Below, one piece after another: positions 17,368 to 26,218 of a stretch of DNA of 64,000 nt. The translations under genes and the position numbers were made by a program. Under the pieces are notes generated by a model, which did no database searches, had not been told where the DNA came from, and saw only the letters and a list, made by a program, of their open reading frames with translations. Each line of letters opens with the position of its first letter. Within the stretch, counting starts at the first letter, position 1. The stretch comes from Oceanospirillum sp048270425 (GTDB lineage: Bacteria; Pseudomonadota; Gammaproteobacteria; Pseudomonadales; Halomonadaceae): assembly GCA_048270425.1 (NCBI GenBank), contig JBLWSY010000001.1:186001-250000 (forward strand), given 5' to 3'.

Positions 17368-18645
17368 ATGGCGCAAAAAAAACTGCTGCAACAGGTAAGA
17401 AAACTTTCAGATCGCATGGTAGAGCTGCAGGCTCCTATCCGTGTGCTGGATGCGGTGAACTGGGATAAAGACGTACGCCAGCAGTTCTTTGCCAATAAAG
17501 CTCAGAAACTGCCTGAAGTGACACCGGAGATGTATCAGCAGCGGGATCTGGGGTTTGATCCGCAGGCTTTGCGCCATGCTTTCAGTGATCTGGAGCTTGA
17601 GATCAGTCGTTCTATCGGTCAGCTGAACCCTATGGCTCGACTGATGAAGCGAATGTGCAACGAGTACCGTCAGGTGCTGCGCATGCTGGAGTCCCGTGGT
17701 ACGCCGGACTTTCATCACTATTCTGTGGAATTGTACGGCCATCCTCATGATGTTTTCCATGCTGGCGATCCGACTTTGGCGGAGCTTGCGATCATGCTGG
17801 AAGAACCTCTGGTGCAGCTGATTGATCATGAAGTTCTGCCGGATGAGCCCAAGGATATCTCAGCAGAAGATGCTGTCACCTACCTTGATAAAGTACTGAG
17901 CCAGAGTATGCCGGGTCTTAACGCGAGGGTGATTCTGTCTGATGGTATTGTCAGTGATGCAGCGGCGGGCAGTGATTACATCAAGCTGAACAAAGATGTG
18001 AAATTTTCCCGTCGTGAACTGGATCTTCTGGAAGCCCACGAAGGCTGGATTCATGTCGGCACAACTCAGAATGGCCTGGCCCAGCCCTATCTGACCTGTC
18101 TCGCAAAAGGTACGCCAAGCTCAACGGTGACTCAGGAAGGTTTAGCGGTTCTGACCGAGATTATCACGCTACGCTCAACACCAAAGCGGCTTTCAAAACT
18201 GGTGAACCGCATTCGTGCGGTGACGCTCGCGGCAGATGGCGCGGATTTTATCGAGGTCTATCGCTATCTGCTGGATAAGGGCATCAGCGAGGACGACAGC
18301 TATACCATCGCCAGTCGTACCTTTCGTGGGAGTCTGCCGGATGGCATGCCGTTCACCAAAGATCTTGCTTATATCAAAGGCTTTGTTCTCACCTATAACT
18401 TCTTTCGCGTTGCGGTTCAGAAGGGCAGAATTGATCTTTTGCAGTTGCTGTTGGTGGGGAAAATTCAGCTGGAAGACTTCCGTCTGATCAGCGAACTCTA
18501 TGAGCAGGGAATCGTGGTTGGCCCCAAGTTTCTGCCACCGCACTTTCAGGATATGCGTGGGCTGGTTACCTGGTTGAGCTTTGGTCGCTTTATCGGCTCG
18601 CTTAAGTTTGATCAGCTGGAAAAAGACTACAGCCCACTGTTCTGA
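17368..18645 (+). CDS. QEGLA-motif (DUF1704) metallopeptidase-like protein
   Basis: A 425-residue cytoplasmic protein. ATG 17368 has GGAG upstream; the frame is open further 5' but overlaps the intergenic region. It belongs to the family annotated as flavohemoglobin expression-modulating QEGLA motif protein: HEGWIH (His224-His229) forms an HExxxH site and TQEGLAVLTEI contains the name-giving motif at about residue 256. Eukaryotic relatives of this family (MATCAP) are zinc proteases that trim tyrosine from tubulin; the bacterial substrate is unknown. It probably shares a transcript with the multicopper oxidase 45 bases upstream. Confidence 0.85.
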   Translation: MAQKKLLQQVRKLSDRMVELQAPIRVLDAVNWDKDVRQQFFANKAQKLPEVTPEMYQQRDLGFDPQALRHAFSDLELEISRSIGQLNPMARLMKRMCNEYRQVLRMLESRGTPDFHHYSVELYGHPHDVFHAGDPTLAELAIMLEEPLVQLIDHEVLPDEPKDISAEDAVTYLDKVLSQSMPGLNARVILSDGIVSDAAAGSDYIKLNKDVKFSRRELDLLEAHEGWIHVGTTQNGLAQPYLTCLAKGTPSSTVTQEGLAVLTEIITLRSTPKRLSKLVNRIRAVTLAADGADFIEVYRYLLDKGISEDDSYTIASRTFRGSLPDGMPFTKDLAYIKGFVLTYNFFRVAVQKGRIDLLQLLLVGKIQLEDFRLISELYEQGIVVGPKFLPPHFQDMRGLVTWLSFGRFIGSLKFDQLEKDYSPLF

Positions 18646-18864
18646 TGCAGCAACCAAGCTTTTGACGTCTGCGATTAGAGTGGTTTGCTGGCCAGGCGAT
18701 ACCCGTTTAGGGGGTATCGTGTTTGCACCGATCATTTTCGTTCTATGGTTATCCGATTCTGGTGTTAAGATATGCAGCCATTATCTCAGTCAGGCTTCCA
18801 TTACGGGGCATGAATCTGGGCTAGTGGCTTTTTTATCGTCAGAATGATTGCAAGAGGGGAGTCA

Positions 18865-19035
18865 ATGGATCGGGTTGCACTGGGTCGTGTCTTTATGAAT
18901 GGCGGTGGTCTGTTGCTGGTATCTACAGCAGCCGTTAACTGGGCTGAGATCATCGGTATTGATAACGGCTATCTGGCTATTGGTGGGACCATCGCCATGG
19001 TGATTGGCTATGGCCTTGGCCGAAACGAGCTCTGA
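18865..19035 (+). CDS. Small two-helix membrane protein
   Basis: A 56-residue protein, MDRVALGRVFMNGGG onward, with two hydrophobic segments (about 10-26 and 36-50) and a GLGRNEL tail. GGGGAG lies 5 bases before ATG 18865. The family is not recognised. Codon composition matches its neighbours and the start signal is good, so I consider it real. Confidence 0.55.
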   Translation: MDRVALGRVFMNGGGLLLVSTAAVNWAEIIGIDNGYLAIGGTIAMVIGYGLGRNEL

Positions 19036-19152
19036 CATTGGCTTTTCGAAGATGATTTTGTAAGCAACTTTGCCGTTTAGCCTTTTCTTACTTTTTCAGT
19101 AAACACTGTTATTCATTAAAAACAGTTATTCACTTCGCTTTGGAAAACATGG

Positions 19153-21579
19153 ATGTCTCTACCGCGCCTACCATCTCAGGTCCCTCCTATATTCCGGCGA
19201 CACCGCATGTTCCTGTTAGCAACAATGCTGGTAGCTGGCGTTTGCGCTCTGATCGTTTTCCTGGGAATTAAAGTCACGGAAGAAACCTTCTACCACTCAT
19301 TGGATCAGGAATCAGATGTTCTTGAGAAAAGTTTCAACGGCCTGTTAGAACGTACCTACAAGAACATGGAGATGATTGCGACGTTTATCAGTAATAACAG
19401 TGACGTTCAGCAGCTGTTCTATCGCGGAAAACTGGCGGTAGAGTCTGAAGGGGGAGGGGCTGGTGGAGATGCAGCAAACCAGTTTCGTGATGCGCTCTAT
19501 GTTTCCGTATCATCCAGCTGGAAAAAGATTCAACAGAAATTTGATGCCCGACAGCTGCATTTTCATCTTGGGCCCGGGTCCCTCAGCTTTCTGAGAGTTC
19601 ACCGTCCGGGCAAGTATGGCGACAGAATGGATGATCTTCGCTATACCGTTGTTGATACGAATGCCTACCTTAAGCCGGTTCAGGGGTTTGAAACCGGTCG
19701 CGTTTATTCGGGCTTACGCGGTGTTGTTCCTGTTTTTGCCACCGATTCTGAGACCCGCAAAGAGGTTCATGTGGGAGCCCTGGAGGTAGGGACGTCCTTT
19801 AAAACCGTGCTGAATATCTTTGATAATACTCAGGATGTTGGTGCCGGAGTCTTACTGGATAGAAATCATGTGGAACACGCAATGTGGCCGGATGCCGTGG
19901 CTAAGCACTTTAATGGACGCGTAGAGGCCTGCGATTGCTATCTGGAAGCGGAGTCCCGTTCTGGTGAGCTGACCGATCTTCTTCGTCATACTGATAATCA
20001 ACTGCTGAACCCTGCATTTAAGGTTGAAACAATGCTGTTGCCGCTTAATGAGCGTTATTACGGCTTTTCTCTGATCCCTTTGTTTGATTACAAAAACAGC
20101 TTAAAAGGAAAGGTGCCGGAAAACAGAGTTGGCTATATCGCGTTTTGGTTTGATCGCACCGCCGCTTACCAACAATTGCAGACGACAAAAAAGCAATATG
20201 TTTTATTTGGTGTCGCCGGGTTCTTTTTTATCACCCTGATTATGTTGTTGGTTGTTCGTTTTTATATCCGCCACCTTACCCGTCAGGTTGAGGATAAAAC
20301 GCATGCCCTGCAGGAAAGTGCCGATCAGCTTAAAGCCGCGCAAAGGGTTGGTCATATTGGGCATTGGCAATGGGTGCCCACAACCGGTGGCATGACCGTT
20401 TCTGACCAGATTTACCGAATGCTTGGACTTGAACCTCGTCCTGATCCGGATCTTGGGATTTTTATTGATTGTGTGCATCCGGATGATCTTGATGAAGTGC
20501 TGGAAACGTTGCGAAAAGTTCAGAATGGGACCTCCTGTAGTCTGACTCATAAAGTTCAGACAGCCTCCGGGGGGGTAATCTATGTCCGTAACCGCATGCA
20601 AGCACTGAGAGATCAGCAAGGTCAGGTGGATCGTATTTTGGGCACTGTTCAGGATGTCTCTAATCAGATCGAGCTTCAGAAAGCGATTGAGGCTAAAGAG
20701 CGGCTTTATCGGCAGCTTTTTGAGCGTAATCGTGCGGTGAAGCTTCTGCTTAACCCCAGTACTGGCGATATTATTGATGCTAACGATGCCGCTCAGCGTT
20801 ATTACGGCTACAGCCATGAAGAACTTAAAGAAATGCGCATTGATCAGATCAATACGCTGCCTATTGATGAGTTAAGAGCAGAGTTTAAACGTATTCAGGA
20901 TGAAAACCGTGACTGCGGGTCTTTTAAGCATCGTTTAGCCAGCGGCGAGATTCGCGATGTTGAGGTTTACACCAGTAGCGTGGAGTATGACGACCAATGC
21001 TTTTACCACTCGATTATCTTCGACGTTACTGAGCGCAATAAGATGGTTGCTCAGCTTCAGAAAGCCGCAATGCATGACAGTCTAACCGGACTCTTTAACC
21101 GGCGAAGTGTTGATTATCGGGCTGAGTCCGAGGTCGCTGATTATCAACGTTCCGGACAGGTATTTTCCGTCATGATGCTGGATATCGATCATTTCAAACA
21201 CTTTAATGATACATACGGCCATGATGTGGGCGATATTGTTCTGAAAGCGGTTGCCAGTCTGATAGAGTCTCAGGTCCGCAGCAGTGATCTTGTGGGACGT
21301 TTTGGTGGTGAAGAGTTTATTGTTCTGGCTCCGGATACCAATCGTGAAAGTGCAATAAAACTGGCCGAGCGCATTATTAGCGCAGTGCGGGAACATGAGA
21401 CCGAGATCCATGGTGAGCGAATTCGGATCACGCTTTCAGCCGGCGTTGCCACGTTGGGTCAGAGTTATGTCCCGGAAACAGTGGCAGACCTGAGAACCTG
21501 TTTCTATGAGCTGGTGAAGCATGCCGATGAACACCTGTATGATGCGAAGGCGGGTGGTAGGGATAGAGTCTCAGGATAA
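19153..21579 (+). CDS. Cache-PAS-PAS diguanylate cyclase
   Basis: An 808-residue inner-membrane sensor that makes cyclic-di-GMP from GTP. One helix lies at about 18-40. A periplasmic double-Cache-like domain (about 45-340) contains the typical LHFHLGPGSLSFLRVHRP stretch. A second helix lies at about 350-375, followed by two PAS domains (about 395-510 and 525-630). The C-terminal GGDEF domain has the active GGEEF form (718-722) and an intact RxxD product-inhibition site (RSSD, 709-712). The FHLGP...LRLHRP type of Cache occurs in many marine chemoreceptors and cyclases and binds small ligands; which one is unknown. It is monocistronic. Confidence 0.92.
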   Translation: MSLPRLPSQVPPIFRRHRMFLLATMLVAGVCALIVFLGIKVTEETFYHSLDQESDVLEKSFNGLLERTYKNMEMIATFISNNSDVQQLFYRGKLAVESEGGGAGGDAANQFRDALYVSVSSSWKKIQQKFDARQLHFHLGPGSLSFLRVHRPGKYGDRMDDLRYTVVDTNAYLKPVQGFETGRVYSGLRGVVPVFATDSETRKEVHVGALEVGTSFKTVLNIFDNTQDVGAGVLLDRNHVEHAMWPDAVAKHFNGRVEACDCYLEAESRSGELTDLLRHTDNQLLNPAFKVETMLLPLNERYYGFSLIPLFDYKNSLKGKVPENRVGYIAFWFDRTAAYQQLQTTKKQYVLFGVAGFFFITLIMLLVVRFYIRHLTRQVEDKTHALQESADQLKAAQRVGHIGHWQWVPTTGGMTVSDQIYRMLGLEPRPDPDLGIFIDCVHPDDLDEVLETLRKVQNGTSCSLTHKVQTASGGVIYVRNRMQALRDQQGQVDRILGTVQDVSNQIELQKAIEAKERLYRQLFERNRAVKLLLNPSTGDIIDANDAAQRYYGYSHEELKEMRIDQINTLPIDELRAEFKRIQDENRDCGSFKHRLASGEIRDVEVYTSSVEYDDQCFYHSIIFDVTERNKMVAQLQKAAMHDSLTGLFNRRSVDYRAESEVADYQRSGQVFSVMMLDIDHFKHFNDTYGHDVGDIVLKAVASLIESQVRSSDLVGRFGGEEFIVLAPDTNRESAIKLAERIISAVREHETEIHGERIRITLSAGVATLGQSYVPETVADLRTCFYELVKHADEHLYDAKAGGRDRVSG

Positions 21580-21593
21580 ACTAAACCTTTGCG

Positions 21594-22352
21594 TCATCGC
21601 CATTGCAGCCAGTAGGTATAAGCTACCTGATTACTGTTCTCTAATGTCTGCCTGAAACTGTCACTGGGTTGCTTCAGGCACTCTACTGGCAAAACTTCCG
21701 GTTCCGTCCAGCCGGTTTCTTCATTCAGGTAATCCCTCTGATAACCCCAGCGCCCGCATGACAAAAGGCTGTCATATCCCATGTCGCGTTCACAGATGAC
21801 ACAGGTCTCAAACTCCGTTCGTATATGCTGACCCTCAACCCCGTAGCTATCGGAGACATAAGGTGTATCATAAATTCCAACGGTAGAGGCTCTGACGGGC
21901 CGGCCGTTCCAGGGCTTGTCCAGATTGTCCAACGGTGTCAGATGGGTGCCGTAACCGTGTTCCATAGGTGGGTTGTCGTAGAAGGGGGTATACGCCTCGT
22001 CCGGAATATCAATCTGAATAGCTTTTTCTCCCTCAAAGAGTTGGGCTGTAGTTTTGCGAATCTGCAGCAGGCGGTAGCGATTGCATTGCGCCAGATTTCT
22101 CCCCGTGACCAGACCTTGAGTGTTTGCAAAGAAGTGAATCTCAAGACCGATACCTGTAGCGTTATCGCCAGGAATGTACCGGGCATCGGAACGACCACTG
22201 TGATACCAGGGCTGTGAAAAAGCCAGAATACCGACCTGAGCTGATGATGTTTTAACCGGACAGGATTTACTAACCGTCAGGGTTTCAGTGTGAGCTGTCG
22301 TCGCGGTGAGCAGTAAGAGGGCTAGCAAGTGCAGTTGTAAGCGCATTGTCAT
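21594..22352 (-). CDS. Exported hypothetical protein
   Basis: A 252-residue protein with an N-terminal signal peptide (MTMRLQLHLLALLLLTATTA, cut near HTE). AGAGGT precedes ATG 22352. The mature part has about eight cysteines, including SKSCPV, LAQCNRY, CVICERD and LSCGRWGY, suggesting disulfides in the periplasm. I do not recognise the family. The divergent neighbour is the YbaY-MliC lipoprotein, about 130 bases away, so the two may be co-regulated. Confidence 0.7.
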   Translation of the reverse strand: MTMRLQLHLLALLLLTATTAHTETLTVSKSCPVKTSSAQVGILAFSQPWYHSGRSDARYIPGDNATGIGLEIHFFANTQGLVTGRNLAQCNRYRLLQIRKTTAQLFEGEKAIQIDIPDEAYTPFYDNPPMEHGYGTHLTPLDNLDKPWNGRPVRASTVGIYDTPYVSDSYGVEGQHIRTEFETCVICERDMGYDSLLSCGRWGYQRDYLNEETGWTEPEVLPVECLKQPSDSFRQTLENSNQVAYTYWLQWR

Positions 22353-22485
22353 AGAATTACCTCTCAGACCTGAGTACGATTTAAGTGTAGAAGGTCTGTC
22401 TCTTTTGAGTTTTTTGTTTTTCTTGTGTGTTGAGTACGTTTTCTGTTTTGGACGATCGAAACAGACTGGAAAATGGGAGAGTAAA

Positions 22486-23589
22486 GTGTTCTTAAAAGGA
22501 TTGTTCTGGCGTCAGTCCCGGGGGCTGCTAGCTCTTTTCTTATTGCTTATTTCGGGTTGTAGTCTGGTGTCTTCGCAGCCGACAGATGAGCCTGAAACTG
22601 TAAAAAAGGTGGATAAAAAGCCTGTGACGGTTTCAGAGCAGCTTAAGGTTATACCGGAAGGCGAGATAAGAGGGGTCGTATCATACCGAGAACGAATTGC
22701 ACTTTTATCCGGTGCTTTTGTAAGGGTGGTGCTGATTCAGGAAGGTAAAAAGGCAGAGCCGCCTCAGGAGATTTCAGAACAGATTTTTCATCCAACCGGA
22801 CAAGTTCCTTTTGAGTATCGTTTGAAATTTGAGCCCGAGGATATTCGTGGCGGCTTTCAATATGCTGTTAAGGGACAGATTTTTTCGGAAGATGAGCGCT
22901 TGCTCTTTGCTAGCGAAACACCCGTTCCGGTGGAGCCCTTAGGACCGAAAAGACAGATCAACTTACCTCTTATTCAGGTTCCGATTACTCATCAGTCTCA
23001 TATGAAGCCTGTTACTGCCGCGATCAGTCGGGTTTTTCAGTGTGGTGATTTTGCCTTCGGGACACGAACGGGAATTGGCGAAATAGCCCTATATTTACCT
23101 GAAGGTGTTGTGGTTTTGTCGCAGGTGCGCTCCGCATCCGGGGTGCGCTATCAGGAGGGAGACACCCTTTTCTGGATGAAAGACGATCAGGCGATGTTAT
23201 CTCATCAGGGTGCTTTTTATCGCCAGTGTTTGCGTAATACCGAACGCGAGGCCAGGGACCCGATTGAGCGACGCCCCGTTGATTTTCGCGCTATAGGCCA
23301 ACAGCCTACCTGGTTACTTGAGATTGTGAATGGGCACAACCTTAACCTGATTACTGAATACGGACAGAAACGTGTTCAGTTGCCTGAGCCGGACAGAGTT
23401 GAGCAATACAACAGCGTGATTTTCCGGGCTAAGGATGATCAGAACAGGGTTTCAGCTTCTGTTCGTAAAGAGCCATGCCAGCTACCGGCTATGGAAGGGC
23501 AGGCCAGTATTCAAAAAAAATGGCCTGATAAGGTCAGTGTCTGGTGGAATGGGCGACACTACAAGGGCTGTGGTGAGTATCTTGATTGA
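22486..23589 (+). CDS. Three-part envelope lipoprotein: YbaY + MliC-like + COG3650 domains
   Basis: A 367-residue lipoprotein. GTG 22486 follows GGAGAG and starts a lipoprotein signal with lipobox LISGC (Cys25); the frame is open further upstream but the lipobox fixes the start. Residues about 60-165 resemble YbaY (VVSYRERIALLSGAFVRV and the GQVPFEYRLKFEPEDI block). Residues about 185-255 resemble the MliC/PliC inhibitor of c-type lysozyme (LSQVRSASGVRYQEGD, LFWMKDDQAML). Residues about 265-367 match the COG3650 type (RAIGQQPTWLLEI, YKGCGEYLD). MliC proteins protect peptidoglycan from host or predator lysozyme. The combined protein is probably an envelope protection lipoprotein. It shares a promoter region with the exported protein on the other strand. 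Confidence 0.8.
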   Translation: MFLKGLFWRQSRGLLALFLLLISGCSLVSSQPTDEPETVKKVDKKPVTVSEQLKVIPEGEIRGVVSYRERIALLSGAFVRVVLIQEGKKAEPPQEISEQIFHPTGQVPFEYRLKFEPEDIRGGFQYAVKGQIFSEDERLLFASETPVPVEPLGPKRQINLPLIQVPITHQSHMKPVTAAISRVFQCGDFAFGTRTGIGEIALYLPEGVVVLSQVRSASGVRYQEGDTLFWMKDDQAMLSHQGAFYRQCLRNTEREARDPIERRPVDFRAIGQQPTWLLEIVNGHNLNLITEYGQKRVQLPEPDRVEQYNSVIFRAKDDQNRVSASVRKEPCQLPAMEGQASIQKKWPDKVSVWWNGRHYKGCGEYLD

Positions 23590-23650
23590 TTGGAGCTCAG
23601 AACAGAACGGGATCATATGACCCCATTCTTTTCTGCTTTAGTCAGAAAGG

Positions 23651-24967
23651 TCAGGCGACTCGGCTGAATCCAAGGTCTTCTGCCAGAGTCTGAAGTGAAA
23701 AGGCTTCAATCTCCTCCGGTTCAACGGTTCGGGTAATTTTTACATTTCTGTAGGCATCACCGGCAAGATCTAAATCTCGCTGTTTTTCCAGTGGTTTTCC
23801 CTCATTATTGAACAGGCAGCGCACTTTAGGCCGTGAACGAGTGGCCTGAGTCACATCTGTTACCATGCCGATCTGTTGTTTGTTCAGTTCGACCAGAGTA
23901 CCTACCGGATAAACGCCGACAGAACGAATAAAGCGCTCTACCAGTTTGCCGTCGAAGTTATGATTTCGCATGGCATAAAGTTTTCTCAAAGCCTGAGTTG
24001 GTGTGTCTTTGTTGCTGAAATGCCGGTTGCGGGTCATGGCTTCAAAGGTGGTCGTGATCGCAAGAATACGGGCTTCCATCGGTATCTTCCGACCTGAAAT
24101 GCCAGATGGATAACCTGTTCCATCAAAGCGTTCATGATGATAAGCCACAATACTGTTCAGCGGACGCAGGGCAGACGACTGATGCAGAATATCGCAGCCA
24201 TAATTAACGTGTTTCTGGATACTAATCCGCTGACCGATGCTGAGAACTTCTTTCTGCTCCAGCAGTTCTGCTGGTATTTTAAGCATGCCGATGTCGTGCA
24301 GCAGGGCGCTCATGCAAAGCTTGTGTAACTGGGCTTTAGACAAACCAAGGCTGCGGCCAAAATTGAGACTCAGGATAGCGACATCCAGAGATTTTCGTTC
24401 CAGAGAGCTGTCTTTTTGCTCCAGCTGGCTGAGCAGCGCCAGAGTACCGGGGCGGGCAAGTGTCGATATCAGTAATTTTTTTGATGTGGCCTGAATACTG
24501 GAGGCATCGACTCCCTGTCCGTTACGGACACGGTCAAAGTTGACACTCAGAATATCCAGGCATTTGTGAAAACTGTCGATGACAAACTGCTTGGATATTT
24601 TATCTGTCAGTGCGGCTTCATTTCCCGGTAATTTTTTTTGAGCCACCGGGTTCTTTCCGGGGGTAGCATCTTCTTTAGGAGCGGGACGCGTTTTTGCATC
24701 CGGAAGAGAGACCGGGTCTGACGTAGGGGATATATCAGTTTCTTCTGTGTTCGATATCGCAACGCTCAGTTCCGCTTCTCTGGAATCTTCAGAGGCTTGA
24801 TCGGTCTCGATTGCGACAATTTTGCAATGTTGCAGAAGAAGAGCAAGATCTTCCCCAGAGTCGAGAACAAAGGGGGTGGTCCATTTCGGGCTTTTGTTCC
24901 AGCCAATATCCAGAGCGACAATTTTCATGCCCGGCATTAGCTTGGTTACAGGTATATTCTGGCGCAT
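23651..24967 (-). CDS. DUF3391/HD-GYP protein with degenerate metal site
   Basis: A 438-residue cytoplasmic protein. Residues about 4-60 form the DUF3391 domain usual in front of HD-GYP; a low-complexity linker (60-120) follows. The HD-GYP domain (about 180-345) keeps HDIGM (224-228), QKHVNYG and HHERFDGTGYP (277-287). Two expected metal ligands look replaced: the first histidine of the usual HSxxVA helix is Lys192 (RKSLDVA), and the aspartate of the usual AxADxYDAM block is Thr306 (AITTTFEAM). Active members hydrolyse cyclic-di-GMP; this one may only bind it. A short C-terminal beta region (LNKQQIGMVTDV) follows, as in many relatives. Confidence 0.85.
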   Translation of the reverse strand: MRQNIPVTKLMPGMKIVALDIGWNKSPKWTTPFVLDSGEDLALLLQHCKIVAIETDQASEDSREAELSVAISNTEETDISPTSDPVSLPDAKTRPAPKEDATPGKNPVAQKKLPGNEAALTDKISKQFVIDSFHKCLDILSVNFDRVRNGQGVDASSIQATSKKLLISTLARPGTLALLSQLEQKDSSLERKSLDVAILSLNFGRSLGLSKAQLHKLCMSALLHDIGMLKIPAELLEQKEVLSIGQRISIQKHVNYGCDILHQSSALRPLNSIVAYHHERFDGTGYPSGISGRKIPMEARILAITTTFEAMTRNRHFSNKDTPTQALRKLYAMRNHNFDGKLVERFIRSVGVYPVGTLVELNKQQIGMVTDVTQATRSRPKVRCLFNNEGKPLEKQRDLDLAGDAYRNVKITRTVEPEEIEAFSLQTLAEDLGFSRVA

Positions 24968-25281
24968 TTAGAATCCTGAACACTTTAGAGATGGCTGATC
25001 AAATCCGTGTTTCAGACCGTTGCTCAATGGAGGTTACAGCGAGCTCTTGCAGTGCAGTAAGTCAGACGCTGTGCTGTTATCGTTATATTTTTAAAGTAAG
25101 TTTAGAAGATCAACTCTTGCTAACAAAGCAATAACCGATGAATGTTTGAATTTGTAAGATTGCTATTCACAAAAAGTGTTTTTTTCATCAGAAAAGCGAT
25201 CAGATTCAGGAAAATAAACTGGGAAGGCAGAGATTTTACTCTGCCGTTTTGCAGATCTGCGATAAATGGCGTAGTGGTAAC
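24968..25281. other. 314-bp intergenic region
   Basis: It lies between the start of the HD-GYP gene and the end of the Spo0M-like gene, both on the minus strand. It must contain the HD-GYP promoter but no clear hexamer pair was found. A 7-bp hairpin GGCAGAG/CTCTGCC at 25226-25245 is followed by GTTTTG. No coding frame was supported. Confidence 0.5.
25226..25250. terminator. Possible terminator hairpin after the Spo0M-like gene
   Basis: GGCAGAG and CTCTGCC with a 6-nt loop; GTTTTG follows only on the plus strand. It is 37 bases beyond the stop of the minus-strand gene, whose own side lacks a T tract, so its role is uncertain. Confidence 0.35.
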
Positions 25282-26022
25282 TTATCCCAGCACTTGTTTT
25301 ACCTGTCGTGTTACGTCCTCCTGCGAGGCGCTGTTTAACAGTGAGATAGAACGGTAGGTATCGCCGCCAAAGTTTCGATCCAGTTCGAACAGAACATGGG
25401 TCTGGTCCTGCGTTGTAACAAAGGTGACTTCAACTTCGTTTAGCCCGAACAGCGCAAATCGGTTCGGCCGGTATTCCAGCTCCTGGTAACATCCCAGGGT
25501 TGACTGGAAATTGGAGCCTCGGACCGTTCCATCCTCCACATCGGACTTCATCAGACTGAAACCACAAGCGTCCATCGCCTGCATAACTTTGTTTTGTGTT
25601 GACGTAGCGATAACCTCGACCGGGTCTTTATCACGGGCATCGAGCGCCATATCGATATTAAGGCCGGTTGCCAGCCAGACTTTTGTCTGGTTTCGGCTGG
25701 CGCCATTTTGGCTGATTGGTGTTTCCAGTGGAAGCAGGCCCTGAAACGGTATCTCACGGGTTTCTCCGGGTTTAAGCGTAAACCGGTCCGCGATATGCCA
25801 ATGGGTCAGTGTCTTGTTGACAACCATCTCTGTCTCGTCACGCTCTACTTTTACCCGTGTCATCAGGGCAAGATCCAGCCCGGAAATATCCTGTTCCGTA
25901 TCACCACCTTTAATCACAATAGTGGCTTTGAAGCTTTCACCGGGGCACAAAACTTCTGTATGAAGCAGCGTGTCAACTTTTGCACCACCAATACCAACAC
26001 TGGCCAGAATTTTTTTAAGCAT
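25282..26022 (-). CDS. Spo0M-family (sporulation-control-like) protein
   Basis: A 246-residue protein of the SpoOM family, which has an arrestin-like beta-sandwich at the N-terminus. The opening MLKKILASVGIGGAKVDTLL, the PGESFKATIVIKGGDTEQDISGL block and PFQGLLPLETPIS are characteristic. The organism is clearly not a spore former; the family is widespread in non-sporulating bacteria and its function there is unclear. It is a single gene with a possible hairpin after it. Confidence 0.82.
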   Translation of the reverse strand: MLKKILASVGIGGAKVDTLLHTEVLCPGESFKATIVIKGGDTEQDISGLDLALMTRVKVERDETEMVVNKTLTHWHIADRFTLKPGETREIPFQGLLPLETPISQNGASRNQTKVWLATGLNIDMALDARDKDPVEVIATSTQNKVMQAMDACGFSLMKSDVEDGTVRGSNFQSTLGCYQELEYRPNRFALFGLNEVEVTFVTTQDQTHVLFELDRNFGGDTYRSISLLNSASQEDVTRQVKQVLG

Positions 26023-26218
26023 TGTGTGTCCTTCGGGTATATCAAGTTAAGCGCTCAGAGGTTGAAGGGGCGCTAACTTACGGTTTAGTCAGATCTTTCT
26101 TTGTCATTGGTCTTTGAAAAAGGTTTCACTATTATTCCAGAGACTAATTTTATGGATCAAATTTTACGGATACATTAGGATCGTTTTTCTTCAATCTGAA
26201 ATAGCCTGGGCCTGACTC

